Positions 16,699-25,854 are shown, numbered from the stretch's first letter. The stretch: 64,000 bases of DNA from Solirubrobacterales bacterium 67-14 (GCA_001897355.1 MKST01000007.1:186228-250227), one strand, 5' to 3'. The notes: generated by a model from the sequence alone, not told the origin. Program-made: numbers and translations.

Positions 16699-17478
16699 CT
16701 AGTCGGTGGTGCGGCGGTTGAAGGCGCGGACCGTCATCGGCACGACGATCGCCAGGATCAGCACGCACCAGCCGATCGAAGCCACGACCGGATGCTCGAG
16801 CGGCCATGCCGCGTCACCCGGAATCGCGGTCGGATTGCCGAAGAGGGTCCGGACCGCAGCGACCACGCAGCTGATCGGATTCCACTCTGCGACCTGACGG
16901 AGCCCGTCGGGCAGCGATTCGGTCGGCACGAACGCATTCGAGAGGAAGGTCAACGGGAAGACCGTCATGAAGGCGATGCCGGTGACCACGTCGGTGCTCC
17001 TGGCCATCGTGCCGATCAGGGTGCCGAGCCAGATCATCGCGAAGGCGAAGAGGACGAGCAGTCCGTAGGCGCCGATCGCTTCCGGCAGCGACGATTCGAT
17101 CCCCCAGCCGACCAGCAGCCCGGCCCCGCTCAGTACCGCGATCGCGAGCAAGGTCGCTGCCATCTCAGCCATGATGTGACCGGTCAGATACGAGGAGCGG
17201 CGGATCGGCAGGCTGCGAAGCCGGTCGATCATGCCTTCCCCGAGGTCGGTGGCGATCGCCACGCCCGGGCCCATCAAGCCGAAGGCCAGGGTCTGGACCA
17301 GGATGCCACCGATCAGGTACTCCTTGTAATCGCCGTCCGGAACCGCGATCACACCGCCGAAGACGAAGGCGAAGAGCAGCACGAACATCAGCGGCTGAAG
17401 GGTTACGTCGATCAGCTTTTCGGGGATCTGCCGCACATGTTCGAGATTGCGGCGGGCGAGGATGAGCGTCTCGCTCAT
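16699..17478 (-). CDS. ABC-2 type transporter permease (DrrB-like)
   Basis: 259 residues with six hydrophobic segments: PLMFVLLFAFVFGGVI, YLIGGILVQTLAFGLM, EMAATLLAIAVLSGAGLLVGW, GLLVLFAFAMIWLGTLIG, GIAFMTVFPLTFLSNAFVP and a last one near the C-terminus. The FVPTESLPDGLRQVAEWNPIS stretch is the ABC-2 permease hallmark. With the preceding ATPase it forms a drug or lipid exporter of the daunorubicin-resistance type. The ATG overlaps the ATPase stop (ATGA). Confidence 0.92.
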   Translation of the reverse strand: MSETLILARRNLEHVRQIPEKLIDVTLQPLMFVLLFAFVFGGVIAVPDGDYKEYLIGGILVQTLAFGLMGPGVAIATDLGEGMIDRLRSLPIRRSSYLTGHIMAEMAATLLAIAVLSGAGLLVGWGIESSLPEAIGAYGLLVLFAFAMIWLGTLIGTMARSTDVVTGIAFMTVFPLTFLSNAFVPTESLPDGLRQVAEWNPISCVVAAVRTLFGNPTAIPGDAAWPLEHPVVASIGWCVLILAIVVPMTVRAFNRRTTD

Positions 17479-18452
17479 GAGTGGGCCTCGACTTTCGGGT
17501 TGGAAGTGATGGAGAGGAAGACGTCATCGAGGGTGGCGTCGCGACGGTGGACGTCGGTCACGTCGATCCCGGCCGCGTCCAGAGACCGGACCACCTCGAC
17601 CAGTCGGGTGCCGGCCCGCACCGGTGCGGTGACCAGGCCCTGCCCGGGATCGGAGTGGACCTCGTTCTCGGCGAAACCGGCCAGTGCTTCTGCCGCGGGT
17701 CCGGCGTCGGCGGCGTCGGCCAGGGTGACCTCAATGCGGTCACCGCCGACCCGCTGCTTGAGCTGGGAGGGCGAGCCGGCCGCGGCGACCTTGCCGTGGT
17801 CGAGTACCACGATCTCGTCGGCCAGCCGGTCGGCTTCCTCGAGGTACTGGGTGGTGAGCAGCACGGTGACGCCCTCGGCGACCTGCTCGCGCAGCACTTC
17901 CCAGAGGTCGTTGCGGCTGGCCGGGTCGAGACCGGTGGTCGGCTCGTCGAGGAACAGCACCGGCGGGGTCGAGACCAGGGTTGCGGCGAGGTCGGCCCTG
18001 CGGCGCATTCCGCCCGAGTACTCCTTGACCAGCTTGTCGGCGGCATCGGTCAGGCCGAGCCGGTTGAGCAGCTCGTCGGCCCGCTCGGCGGCATCTTTCT
18101 TCGACATGCCATAGAGACGGCCGACCATTTCGAGATTGGCCCGGCCGGTGAGCAGACCGTCGACCGTGGCCGACTGGCCGGCGACGCCGATCCGTTTGCG
18201 GACCTCGGCACCCTGGCTGATCACGTCAAAGCCGGCGACCGTCGCGCTGCCCGTGGTGGGTACGGAGAGGGTTGTGAGGATTCGGATCGTGGTCGTCTTC
18301 CCGGCGCCGTTGTGGCCGAGCAGTCCGAGCACCGATCCCTTGGGGACGACGAGATCCAGGTCTTCGAGGGCGGTGAAGTCGCCGAAGCGCTTGCCCAGCC
18401 CCTCTGCCCTGATCCCGGCGTCCGTGGTGGTGTCGTTCAAATTTTCATACAT
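17475..18452 (-). CDS. ABC transporter ATP-binding protein (DrrA-like)
   Basis: About 325 residues. Walker A LLGHNGAGKTTTIRIL, signature EYSGGMRRRADLA, Walker B PPVLFLDEPTTGLDPASR and the switch-region LLTTQYLEEADRLAD are all intact. The C-terminal RRDATLDDVFLSIT is characteristic of DrrA proteins. It energises the permease encoded next. The ATG at 18452 is only 31 bases from the divergent TetR start; its promoter (TTGCCA, 17 bases, TATGTT) overlaps the regulator's own. Confidence 0.93.
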   Translation of the reverse strand: MYENLNDTTTDAGIRAEGLGKRFGDFTALEDLDLVVPKGSVLGLLGHNGAGKTTTIRILTTLSVPTTGSATVAGFDVISQGAEVRKRIGVAGQSATVDGLLTGRANLEMVGRLYGMSKKDAAERADELLNRLGLTDAADKLVKEYSGGMRRRADLAATLVSTPPVLFLDEPTTGLDPASRNDLWEVLREQVAEGVTVLLTTQYLEEADRLADEIVVLDHGKVAAAGSPSQLKQRVGGDRIEVTLADAADAGPAAEALAGFAENEVHSDPGQGLVTAPVRAGTRLVEVVRSLDAAGIDVTDVHRRDATLDDVFLSITSNPKVEAHS

Positions 18453-18461
18453 CGTACGAAC

Positions 18462-18490
18462 AACATAGCAGTACAATGTACGAATGGCAA
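18462..18490 (-). promoter_or_regulatory. drrAB-like operon promoter
   Basis: Minus strand: TTGCCA (18490-18485), a 17-base spacer and TATGTT (18467-18462), with the ATG 9 bases further. The -35 box lies inside the TetR coding sequence. Confidence 0.55.
18471..18481. promoter_or_regulatory. Candidate TetR operator
   Basis: GTACAATGTAC is a perfect odd palindrome. It contains the regulator's own -10 box (TACAAT, 6 bases before its ATG) and lies in the spacer of the transporter promoter. A second palindrome, TCGTACGA (18452-18459), abuts the transporter ATG. A repressor bound here would block both genes. Confidence 0.55.
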
Positions 18491-19272
18491 ATGAACGGAG
18501 TCGGGAAGATCGTGGGAGAGGCCGGGGTCGAGGTCGTGACGGTGGCCGCGGACATGGCCGAGAGCGGCCGGGTCGCCGTCCGGAGCGTCGACGGCTGAGC
18601 CGCGAGGAGATCGTCCAGGCGGCACTCGACATCGCCGAGGAAGACGGCATCCGCAACGTCTCGATGCGCAAGGTGGCCCGGCGGCTCGACGCCGGCACGA
18701 TGAGCCTCTACCACTACGTCCGCACCAAGGACGACCTGCTCGCCCTGATGGATGACGCGGTGATGGGCGAGATCGTGATCCCCGACGGCGAAATGCCCGA
18801 AGGCTGGCGCGAACGGGTGACCATGATCGCGAAGATGAGCCTGGCCGCCTGGATGAAACGCCCCTGGTTGCTCGACGAAGAGGACCAGTTCCGGATCACC
18901 GACAACGGCATGCGCCACATGGAGCAGACGATCGGTGCCCTCGACGGGGTCGACATAAGCCCGGCCATGAAGTTCGACATCATGAGCCAGGTCGACGATT
19001 ACCTGTTCGGCTTCGCAGTCCGCGAACGCAAGGTGAAGAGCATCAACCTGCTCGAGGCCGACGAGATGGAGGAGGTCACCGACTTCGTCGAGGACAACAT
19101 CCGCTCCGGGGACTACCCGCACCTGATGGGCATGTTCGACCCGGACCGCGACTTCGAAGAGCAGTGGCTGGAGATGATGGAGGACGTCTACGACGAAGCC
19201 CGCTTCGATCGCGGCCTGGCCCGCATCCTCGACGGCGTCGAAGCCGAGCTCAAGCGAATCGGCGCTCTCTGA
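18484..19272 (+). CDS. TetR/AcrR-family repressor with RG-rich N-terminal tail
   Basis: 262 residues. Residues 1-37 are an Arg/Gly/Glu-rich tail with GRGRGRG repeats, unusual for the family. Residues 38-85 are the HTH domain: LSREEIVQAALDIAEEDG, VSMRKVARRLDAGTMSLYHYVRTKDDLL. The remainder is a helical ligand domain of the TetR_C tetracycline-repressor type (ALDGVDISPAMKFDIMSQVDDYLFGF). It probably represses the divergent exporter genes and itself through the shared operator. The start codon has a -10 box 6 bases upstream and no ribosome site. Confidence 0.92.
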   Translation: MANERSREDRGRGRGRGRDGGRGHGRERPGRRPERRRLSREEIVQAALDIAEEDGIRNVSMRKVARRLDAGTMSLYHYVRTKDDLLALMDDAVMGEIVIPDGEMPEGWRERVTMIAKMSLAAWMKRPWLLDEEDQFRITDNGMRHMEQTIGALDGVDISPAMKFDIMSQVDDYLFGFAVRERKVKSINLLEADEMEEVTDFVEDNIRSGDYPHLMGMFDPDRDFEEQWLEMMEDVYDEARFDRGLARILDGVEAELKRIGAL

Positions 19273-19273
19273 T

Positions 19274-20686
19274 TCAGCCGGAGAGGCTGCGGAGGATCGA
19301 GCGGGCGGCGTTGGCGCCGCCCATCCCGTGGACCCCTCCCCCGGGCGGGGTGGCGGCGGAGCAGATCCAGATCCCATCGGCCGCCTTGTATGGGTCGAGG
19401 GCGAGTCGGGGGCGGGCGATCAGCTGCCGCGGAGTGTTGGCACCGGCGACGATGTCTCCGCCGACATAGTTGGCGTTGTAGGCCGAGAACCCGGACGGGT
19501 CCATCTCGGCCCGGGCGACGATCCGCTCGCGGAAGCCCGGGGCGAAGCGTTCGATCTGGGCGAGCATCGCCTCGGACGCGTCGCCGGTGAATCCGTTCGG
19601 CACATGCGCGTAGGCCCAGACCGGGTGGATCTCCCCGTTCGAGCGGGAGGGGTCAGCCAGGTACTGCTGGCCGACCAGGAGGAAGGGGCGTTCCGGCATC
19701 CGGCCGAAGTTGGTCTCCGACTCGGCGTGGACGAGTTCCTCGAAGGAGCCGATCACGTGGACGGTCCCGGCCCGGCGGCAGGCCTCGTTCAGCCAGGGGA
19801 TGCCGCCCTCGACCGCGAGGTCGAGCTTGAAGGCGGCCGGCCCGTACTGGTAGCGCTGATAGGCGTTCCGCACCCCTTCGGGCAGGCGGTGGCCGGCCAG
19901 GCCGACGACTCCGGCCGGGCTGGTGTCGAAGACGACCGGCTCGCCGGCCGGCAGCTCGTCGATCGAGCGCACCAGGCGGCCGGTCTCGATCTTGCCACCC
20001 GCCCCGGTGATCACGGAGGCCAGCGCGTCCGCGATCGATTGCGAACCCCCGCGGGCGACCGGCCAGCCCTGGGCGTGGCCGGCGGTGATCAGGGCCATCC
20101 CGATCGCCGAGCTCATTAGGCGGGTAAGCGGCGAAAAAGAGTGGGCGGCCACCCCACCGAACAACGCCTTGGCCGCCCCGCCCTTGAAGCCCTTGGCCAG
20201 GGTGGTCGCCGCGGTCAACGAGGGAAGCCCGAAGCGGGCCAGGCTGATCGGGTGGGAAGGGAAGTGGATGATCGGCCGATTGATGTCTCGGTTCAATCTG
20301 GGGAAGGCGCGGGCCGGCGGGCCGAACAGGGCCGCCCAGGCCTTGCCGTCTTCTCCCAGCCCGGCCACGGTCTCTTCGAGGTCACGGACCATGACCCCGG
20401 CCCGGCTGCCGTCTAGTGGATGGGCGAGATCAACTTCGGGGTAGCACCACCGAAGCCCGTGGTCTTCGAGGTCGAGCTCGAGGAAGACCGGTGAGGCGAC
20501 CGCCATCGGCTGGGAGGCCGAGCAGACGTCGTGGATCAGGCCCTTTCCGGTCAGGTCCATCGAGCGGGTGCCGCCGCCGACCGTGGAGGCTGCCTCGTAG
20601 ACCGTGACCTCGACCCCGGCCCGGGCCAGCACGGCGGCACAGGCCAGCCCGTTCGGGCCGGAGCCGACTATGTGGACGTGGGCCAT
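19274..20686 (-). CDS. NAD(P)/FAD-dependent oxidoreductase, phytoene-desaturase-like
   Basis: 470 residues. HIVGSGPNGLACAAVLARAGVEVTVYEA is the FAD ADP-binding motif, VGGGTRSMDL the conserved GG doublet, and the C-terminal DGIWICSAATPPGGGVHGMGGANAARSIL the second flavin-contact motif of the phytoene dehydrogenase-related (COG1233) family. No carotenoid genes are nearby, so a carotenoid substrate is not implied. It is convergent with the TetR gene (1 base between stops) and lies just after DUF3556. A TAGCTT sits 6 bases before the ATG. Confidence 0.9.
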   Translation of the reverse strand: MAHVHIVGSGPNGLACAAVLARAGVEVTVYEAASTVGGGTRSMDLTGKGLIHDVCSASQPMAVASPVFLELDLEDHGLRWCYPEVDLAHPLDGSRAGVMVRDLEETVAGLGEDGKAWAALFGPPARAFPRLNRDINRPIIHFPSHPISLARFGLPSLTAATTLAKGFKGGAAKALFGGVAAHSFSPLTRLMSSAIGMALITAGHAQGWPVARGGSQSIADALASVITGAGGKIETGRLVRSIDELPAGEPVVFDTSPAGVVGLAGHRLPEGVRNAYQRYQYGPAAFKLDLAVEGGIPWLNEACRRAGTVHVIGSFEELVHAESETNFGRMPERPFLLVGQQYLADPSRSNGEIHPVWAYAHVPNGFTGDASEAMLAQIERFAPGFRERIVARAEMDPSGFSAYNANYVGGDIVAGANTPRQLIARPRLALDPYKAADGIWICSAATPPGGGVHGMGGANAARSILRSLSG

Positions 20687-20692
20687 GTCCTG

Positions 20693-20698
20693 AAGCTA
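20693..20698 (-). promoter_or_regulatory. -10 box (TAGCTT), leaderless start
   Basis: TAGCTT on the minus strand ends 6 bases before the ATG at 20686. The box lies in the 20-base gap after the DUF3556 stop, so the flavoprotein may have its own promoter. Confidence 0.4.
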
Positions 20699-20706
20699 CC
20701 GGCCGC

Positions 20707-22416
20707 TCAGTCCGGGGTGCCCGGATCGGGCTGGACCGGGAAGCTCTCGCCCACGCCCAGCCAGGGCTGCCGAACCACCATGTCGGCCACCCTGACCGTG
20801 CCCTGCTCGATCAGGCCGTCCGCCGCGTCGTAGATCCGGTAGCGCTGGACCGGGTCGGCGGCCGGCTGTGATTCCAGGGTCACGACCCGGAGCTCACCCG
20901 GCTCGTAGCCGACCCGGGACTGGATCGAGGCGAGCAGCCGGTGGTCGTGGAAGTGGCCGTCGCCGAAGTTGTAGCCGCAGACCATGCCGGCGATCGTCTC
21001 GCCCTCCCGCACGTCGTAGTCCTCGATCTCATCGACCGCCCGGTCGCCCAGCCCGACCAGGGCCCGGCCATGCGAGTGCATCGAGCGGAAGGCGAGCCCC
21101 TTGTGCAGCAGCACCTCGTTCATCTCCGGCTCGTAGAACTTGCCGAGCTGGACCGGCAGGGTCTTCGCCGCCTTGGTGATGTGCTCGTCGAGCTTCGCCT
21201 CGGAGCCCTTCTCCCGGTTGAAGTACCACTGGCTGGTCGCCCAGTTGCCGGCGTAGTAGCGCATCGAGGGCAGAAAGCTGACCAGGTCGGGCCGGAAGTT
21301 GCCGAGGATCGGGATGCCGACGATGATCGGCGCCAGGCAGATGATCAGCAACGGGTCGTCCAGGGTGGAAAGCGGTACGTCCCCGTAGTGGCCGAAGAGG
21401 AAGAAGACCCCGAAGATCATGAAGACGTTCCACTCGAGGGGGACCGCCAGGGGGAAGGTCGAGAGGATATGCAGGTGGAAGATCACCATCCCGGCCACGG
21501 CGATCGTGCCGATCGTCCCACCGGACGATGCGATCAGGATCAGCGGCAGGGTGAACTCGATCACCGTGCCCAGGTGGGCCGACAACTCGCCGACCCGCGA
21601 GGGCAGCAGGTCCTCGGGATGGTTCCGGTAGAGCTTCCGCTTCGCCCATCTGGACCGGTTCCAGGGGGTGTTGGAGATCATCACCGTGACCACGAAGGGA
21701 AAGTGCCGGTTGAGTTTCGAGGCGGCGGCGCCCCACCAGATGCAGAACACGACGAACTGCGCGGCGACGATCATCTGGTCGGCCGGGAAGAGGAAGATCA
21801 GCAGGAACGGCCCGTAGACCTCGGCCCGGGCGGCGAGGAAGGGGATCTTGTCGCGCAGGCCGAGCGCCACCAGTATGGCCAGCAGACCAGCGACCCAGTA
21901 CGGATCGAACCCGGTGGCGCCGGAGGCGACCAGCAAGTGCAGCGCAAAGATCACGAAGGCTGCGTAGATGACCACGTCGAAGATCGTGCGACGGTCGCCA
22001 CCGGTCAGCGGCACCTTGCCCGGCCAGGGCGGTTGCCGGATCGTCCCGGGCCGGAGCCAATGCAGGAAACCACCGACCATCGGTGAGAAACGCAGAGTCA
22101 GGGGCAGCGAACCGGCCCCGAGGCCGAGTGCCTCCCAGAGCATGGTCCAGACCACGGCCTTCTGGAAGACCACCGGCTGATACCACCAGTCGCCGATCTT
22201 CGAAAGGCCACCGAGGTCGGAGGTGGCGGAGATCAGGAGCAGCCCACCGCCGGCGTAGACGACGAGCTTCACGATGTAGAGCAGGTAGACCGCCTGAGGC
22301 ACCCCGATCCCGTTGACCGCCCAGTCCTGTGCCAGTGGCTTCAGCCGCTCCCGGTATGACCTCCCCCGCCATTCGTCGATCTCGAACGGTGGCTCGGACG
22401 GACTGATGAAACCCAT
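20707..22416 (-). CDS. DUF3556 multi-pass membrane protein
   Basis: 569 residues. WWYQPVVFQKAVVWTMLWEALGLG, WLRPGTIRQPPWPGKVPLTGGDRRTI and NHPEDLLPSRVGELSAHLGTVIEF match the DUF3556 family found in mycobacteria and Solirubrobacterales. About nine membrane helices are visible between residues 40 and 380, and the C-terminal 180 residues are soluble (FHDHRLLASIQSRVGYEPGELRVV). Function is unknown; mycolate or lipid-linked roles are only guesses. GAGGAGGGG precedes the ATG. It is upstream of the phytoene-desaturase-like gene on the same strand. Confidence 0.88.
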   Translation of the reverse strand: MGFISPSEPPFEIDEWRGRSYRERLKPLAQDWAVNGIGVPQAVYLLYIVKLVVYAGGGLLLISATSDLGGLSKIGDWWYQPVVFQKAVVWTMLWEALGLGAGSLPLTLRFSPMVGGFLHWLRPGTIRQPPWPGKVPLTGGDRRTIFDVVIYAAFVIFALHLLVASGATGFDPYWVAGLLAILVALGLRDKIPFLAARAEVYGPFLLIFLFPADQMIVAAQFVVFCIWWGAAASKLNRHFPFVVTVMISNTPWNRSRWAKRKLYRNHPEDLLPSRVGELSAHLGTVIEFTLPLILIASSGGTIGTIAVAGMVIFHLHILSTFPLAVPLEWNVFMIFGVFFLFGHYGDVPLSTLDDPLLIICLAPIIVGIPILGNFRPDLVSFLPSMRYYAGNWATSQWYFNREKGSEAKLDEHITKAAKTLPVQLGKFYEPEMNEVLLHKGLAFRSMHSHGRALVGLGDRAVDEIEDYDVREGETIAGMVCGYNFGDGHFHDHRLLASIQSRVGYEPGELRVVTLESQPAADPVQRYRIYDAADGLIEQGTVRVADMVVRQPWLGVGESFPVQPDPGTPD

Positions 22417-22539
22417 GAATCACCCCTCCTCGGACAACCTCGGACCAGCCCAGCCTATCGCCGTCCGCGGCCGCAATATCCCCGCAACAACCCGACAACG
22501 ACGGGCCGCGAATCTCCCCTTCGTCAGCTATCCCGATCG

Positions 22540-22546
22540 AAGGAGG
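22540..22546 (+). promoter_or_regulatory. Consensus ribosome binding site that decides a start
   Basis: AAGGAGG is 5 bases before the ATG at 22552. It favours this start over the ATG at 22594 that begins at the thioredoxin core. Confidence 0.75.
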
Positions 22547-22551
22547 TTCGC

Positions 22552-23355
22552 ATGCGTCAAAGGCCGAGGAAGCGACGGGTCTATGCTCGGTCCATGGTCA
22601 AAGACGTAGATGAGGCGACCTTCAAGCAGGAGGTCATCGAGCGTTCCCGCGAGGTACCGGTCGTGGTCGATTTCTGGGCCGAGTGGTGCGGGCCCTGCCG
22701 GACCCTGGGCCCGGCGATCGAACAAGCCGTCGCCGGCCGGGACGGCAAAGTCGAGTTGGCCAAGGTCGACGTCGACGCCAACCAGCAGCTTGCCGCCGCC
22801 TTCCGGGTCCAGGGCATCCCCGCGGTCAAGGCATTCCGCAACGGCGAGGTCGTCGACGAGTTCACCGGTGCTCTGCCTCCCGCCCAGATCGAGGCTTTCC
22901 TCGACCGGATCGTGCCCAGCGCGGAAGAGGAAGCCGCCAAGGCGGCGATCGAGGTCGGCGACGAGGAAGCCCTCCGGGCCGCCGTCGCCGCCGACCCGAA
23001 CAACCCGGAAGCCACCGCCGCCCTGGCCCGGCTCCTGCTCTCAGAGGAGGAAACCACCGAGGCCGAGGAACTGACCGAGGCCCTCGCCGCGACCGACTTC
23101 GTCGTCGCCGGCCTGAACGCCCGTGCCCGGCTCGCCGGGGGCGAGAAGCCGCCGGCCGAGGCCTTCAAGGCATGGGACTCGGGCGACCACGAGTTCGCCT
23201 TCGACCTGCTCCAGAAGGAAGTCGAGCTCGCCGCCACCGATCCCGACCGCCGCGACCTGCTGCGCAAGCTGATGGTCGGCTACTTCACCGAGCTCGGTCC
23301 CACATCCGAGCTGGCCGCGACCCACCGCCGCCGCCTCTCCACCCTGCTCAGCTGA
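22552..23355 (+). CDS. Thioredoxin-domain protein with TPR-like tail (YbbN/CnoX type)
   Basis: 267 residues. A basic 14-residue leader (RQRPRKRRVYARS) precedes the thioredoxin fold, whose active site is DFWAEWCGPCRTLGP with Cys46 and Cys49, and the cis-Pro loop VQGIPAVKAF. Residues 125-267 are helical repeats (EEEAAKAAIEVGDEEALRAAVAADPNNPEATAALARLLLS) ending in a C-terminal YbbN-like HRRRLSTLL. Escherichia coli CnoX has lost the CXXC; here it is intact, so both redox and chaperone-holdase roles are possible. The longer start is fixed by AAGGAGG. Confidence 0.9.
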   Translation: MRQRPRKRRVYARSMVKDVDEATFKQEVIERSREVPVVVDFWAEWCGPCRTLGPAIEQAVAGRDGKVELAKVDVDANQQLAAAFRVQGIPAVKAFRNGEVVDEFTGALPPAQIEAFLDRIVPSAEEEAAKAAIEVGDEEALRAAVAADPNNPEATAALARLLLSEEETTEAEELTEALAATDFVVAGLNARARLAGGEKPPAEAFKAWDSGDHEFAFDLLQKEVELAATDPDRRDLLRKLMVGYFTELGPTSELAATHRRRLSTLLS

Positions 23356-23392
23356 GTTCTCCGCGGTCCCGGCATTTAGAGTCCGGGCGAAG

Positions 23393-25801
23393 TTGACCGT
23401 CTCCGAGGCACCGCCCGAACCGCAGGATCCCGCCGAAACTCCCGGGACCGGCCTCACCGCCGCCGAAGCGGCCCGGCGGCTGGAAGCACGTGGGCCGCTG
23501 CCAAAGCCGGAGACGAGCCGGTCTTACCGCTCGATCGTGGTCGGCAACGTCTTCACGGTCTTCAACGCGATCCTGCTCGGGTTCGGGCTTCTGACGATCT
23601 TCTTCGGGAATCCCAAAGACGCGCTCTTCATGGGGATCCTGGTCGCCAACGCGACGATCGGGATCGGCCAGGAGGTGCGGGCGAAGCTGGCCCTGGACAA
23701 GCTCGCCGCGCTGATCGCGGTCAAGGCCGAGGTGATGCGCGACGGCCGGAAGGTCGAGGTTCCGGTCGACGAGGTGGTGGTCGGTGACCTGGTCCTGATC
23801 AAGGCCGGCGACCAAGTGGTCGCCGACGGCGAGATCTTCAGCGCCGACGGCCTGCAGCTCGACGAGGCGAACCTGACCGGCGAATCGGAGCCGGTCCGCC
23901 GCGAGGCCGGCGGCGAAGTCTGGTCCGGTTCGTTCGCGGTCGAGGGCGAGGCCCGTTTCGTCGCCACCGCGGTCGGCCCGGACTGCCGCGCCGCGAAGCT
24001 GGCCGAGACCGCCCGTGCCTTCCGTCACCCCCGTTCCCCGCTGGAACGGGCGATGGACCGGCTGCTGATCATCCTGGTCGCGGTGATGGTGCCGCTGGCG
24101 GTCGGCCTCGGCATCTCGCTCGGGGTGCGGGAGGTGAGCCAGGCCGAGGCGGTCGAGACGATGACCGCCGCGGTCGTGAACATCGTCCCCGAGGGCCTGA
24201 TCCTGCTGGTCTCGCTGACCGCCGCGGTCTCGGCCGCGAAGATGGCCCGCCGCGGCATCCTCTCTCAGCAGCTCAACGCGATCGAGTCGCTGGCCTCGGT
24301 CAGCATCCTCTGCACCGACAAGACCGGCACCCTGACCGAGGCGGCGCTGCGGGTGGTCGAACTGATCCCCGCCGAAGGCGGGTCCGAAGAGGATCTGGCC
24401 CGTGCCTTCGGCCGTTACGCCGCTTCGATGCCGTCCCGCAACGGCACCCTGGAGGCAATCCACCAGGCCCACCTCGGCGAGGCCACGGCCGAGGATCCGA
24501 CCGCCCAGGTTCCCTTCTCTTCCCGCCGTCGCTGGGGAGCGCTGGAGATCGGTGGCGATCGGCTCGCGCTCGGCGCCCCGGAAGCGCTGCTGGCCGGTGG
24601 TGACGACCCGGCCCTTCAATCGAGCGCGACCGAGCAGGCCTCGGAGGGCCGCCGGGTGTTGGCGATCGCCGCCCTGCCCGGCCCGCTACCGGATCCGGAC
24701 CGGGATCCGCAGCTGCCGGCCGACCTCGAACCGCTCGGCCTGGTCGTGCTGGCCGAGAACCTCCGGCCGAACGCCGCCGATACGGTCGATTTCTTCCGCC
24801 GGGAGGAGGTCTCCCTGAAGATCCTTTCCGGCGATGCCCCGGCCACGGTCGGCGCGATCGCCCGTGACACCGGCATCGCCCGCGGCACCACCGGCCCCGC
24901 CCTGAACGGCGAGGCGCTGCCCGAAACCGACCGGGAGCTACTCGAGGCGATCGGCGATTCACCGGCGATCGGCCGCATCTCCCCCGAGGGCAAGGAGCGG
25001 GTGGTCACCGTCCTGAAGGAGTCGGGCCAGTACGTCGGCATGATCGGCGACGGGGTCAACGACGTGCCGGCCCTGAAGAAGTCGCGGCTGGCGATCGCCC
25101 AGGGCAACGGCACCCAGATGGCCCGTTCGGTGGCCGACCTGGTCCTGGTCGACGGCAGCTTCGGCGAGGTGCCGGGCATGGTCCACGAGGGCCGCCAGAT
25201 CCTCAGGAACATCCAGCGGGTCTCGAGGCTGTTCATCTCGAAGGCGATCTTCACCGCTTTCCTGCTCGCCACCGTCGCGATCCCGACCGGGATCTTCCCG
25301 CTGTTGCCACGCCAGTTCACGCTGACCTCTTCGCTGACGATCGGCATCCCGGCCTTCTTCCTCGCCCTGGCCCCCAGCACCGGACCGTGGCGACCGGACG
25401 GTTACCTCAAGGCGATCGCCCGCTTCTCGATCCCGGTCGGCCTGGCGACCGGGGCCGGAATCCTGCTCTCCTGGGTGATCGGCCGGCACCTGCTCGACGT
25501 GCCGCTGGAGGATTCCCGCGCCATCACCTGCGCCACCGTGGTCACCGCCGGCCTCGCGATCGTGATCGCGCTCGAGGACGAGCCCGGCAAACGCCGCCTG
25601 CTGGTCAGCGCCCTCTGCGGACTGATGGCCCTCGGCTTCGTCCTGGCGATCCTGATCACCCCGATCCGGGACTTCTTCGCCCTGGAAACCTTCAGCACAG
25701 ACATGCTGCTCGCCTGGGCCGCCGGATCCGCCCTCGGCCTCGTCCTGATGGGCGTCGCCCTCAAGCTGATCGGTCGCGGCCACGAACGCGGCGGCCGCTG
25801 A
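23393..25801 (+). CDS. Cation-transporting P-type ATPase (CtpE-like)
   Basis: 802 residues. Actuator TGES at 162-165, phosphorylated Asp309 in CTDKTGTLTE, hinge GDGVNDVPALKKSRLAIAQG, and membrane helix 4 with NIVPEGLILLVSL. The PEGL sequence and missing N-terminal metal-binding domains put it with Mycobacterium CtpE, a calcium-type exporter, rather than copper/zinc (CPx) pumps. Four further membrane helices follow the hydrolase domain. The TTG start lies 37 bases after the thioredoxin stop; TAGAGT at 23377 is a possible -10 box. Confidence 0.92.
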   Translation: MTVSEAPPEPQDPAETPGTGLTAAEAARRLEARGPLPKPETSRSYRSIVVGNVFTVFNAILLGFGLLTIFFGNPKDALFMGILVANATIGIGQEVRAKLALDKLAALIAVKAEVMRDGRKVEVPVDEVVVGDLVLIKAGDQVVADGEIFSADGLQLDEANLTGESEPVRREAGGEVWSGSFAVEGEARFVATAVGPDCRAAKLAETARAFRHPRSPLERAMDRLLIILVAVMVPLAVGLGISLGVREVSQAEAVETMTAAVVNIVPEGLILLVSLTAAVSAAKMARRGILSQQLNAIESLASVSILCTDKTGTLTEAALRVVELIPAEGGSEEDLARAFGRYAASMPSRNGTLEAIHQAHLGEATAEDPTAQVPFSSRRRWGALEIGGDRLALGAPEALLAGGDDPALQSSATEQASEGRRVLAIAALPGPLPDPDRDPQLPADLEPLGLVVLAENLRPNAADTVDFFRREEVSLKILSGDAPATVGAIARDTGIARGTTGPALNGEALPETDRELLEAIGDSPAIGRISPEGKERVVTVLKESGQYVGMIGDGVNDVPALKKSRLAIAQGNGTQMARSVADLVLVDGSFGEVPGMVHEGRQILRNIQRVSRLFISKAIFTAFLLATVAIPTGIFPLLPRQFTLTSSLTIGIPAFFLALAPSTGPWRPDGYLKAIARFSIPVGLATGAGILLSWVIGRHLLDVPLEDSRAITCATVVTAGLAIVIALEDEPGKRRLLVSALCGLMALGFVLAILITPIRDFFALETFSTDMLLAWAAGSALGLVLMGVALKLIGRGHERGGR

Positions 25802-25854
25802 GAGCGGGCCGGTCCGCGGGTTACAGCCGCAAGGCGAGCGGGTACCGGGACGGC

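Noticed and set aside
16648-18114. Long plus-strand frame opposite the ABC transporter genes.
   Set aside because: Low-complexity composition, no domain, and the minus strand encodes full Walker and ABC-2 motifs.
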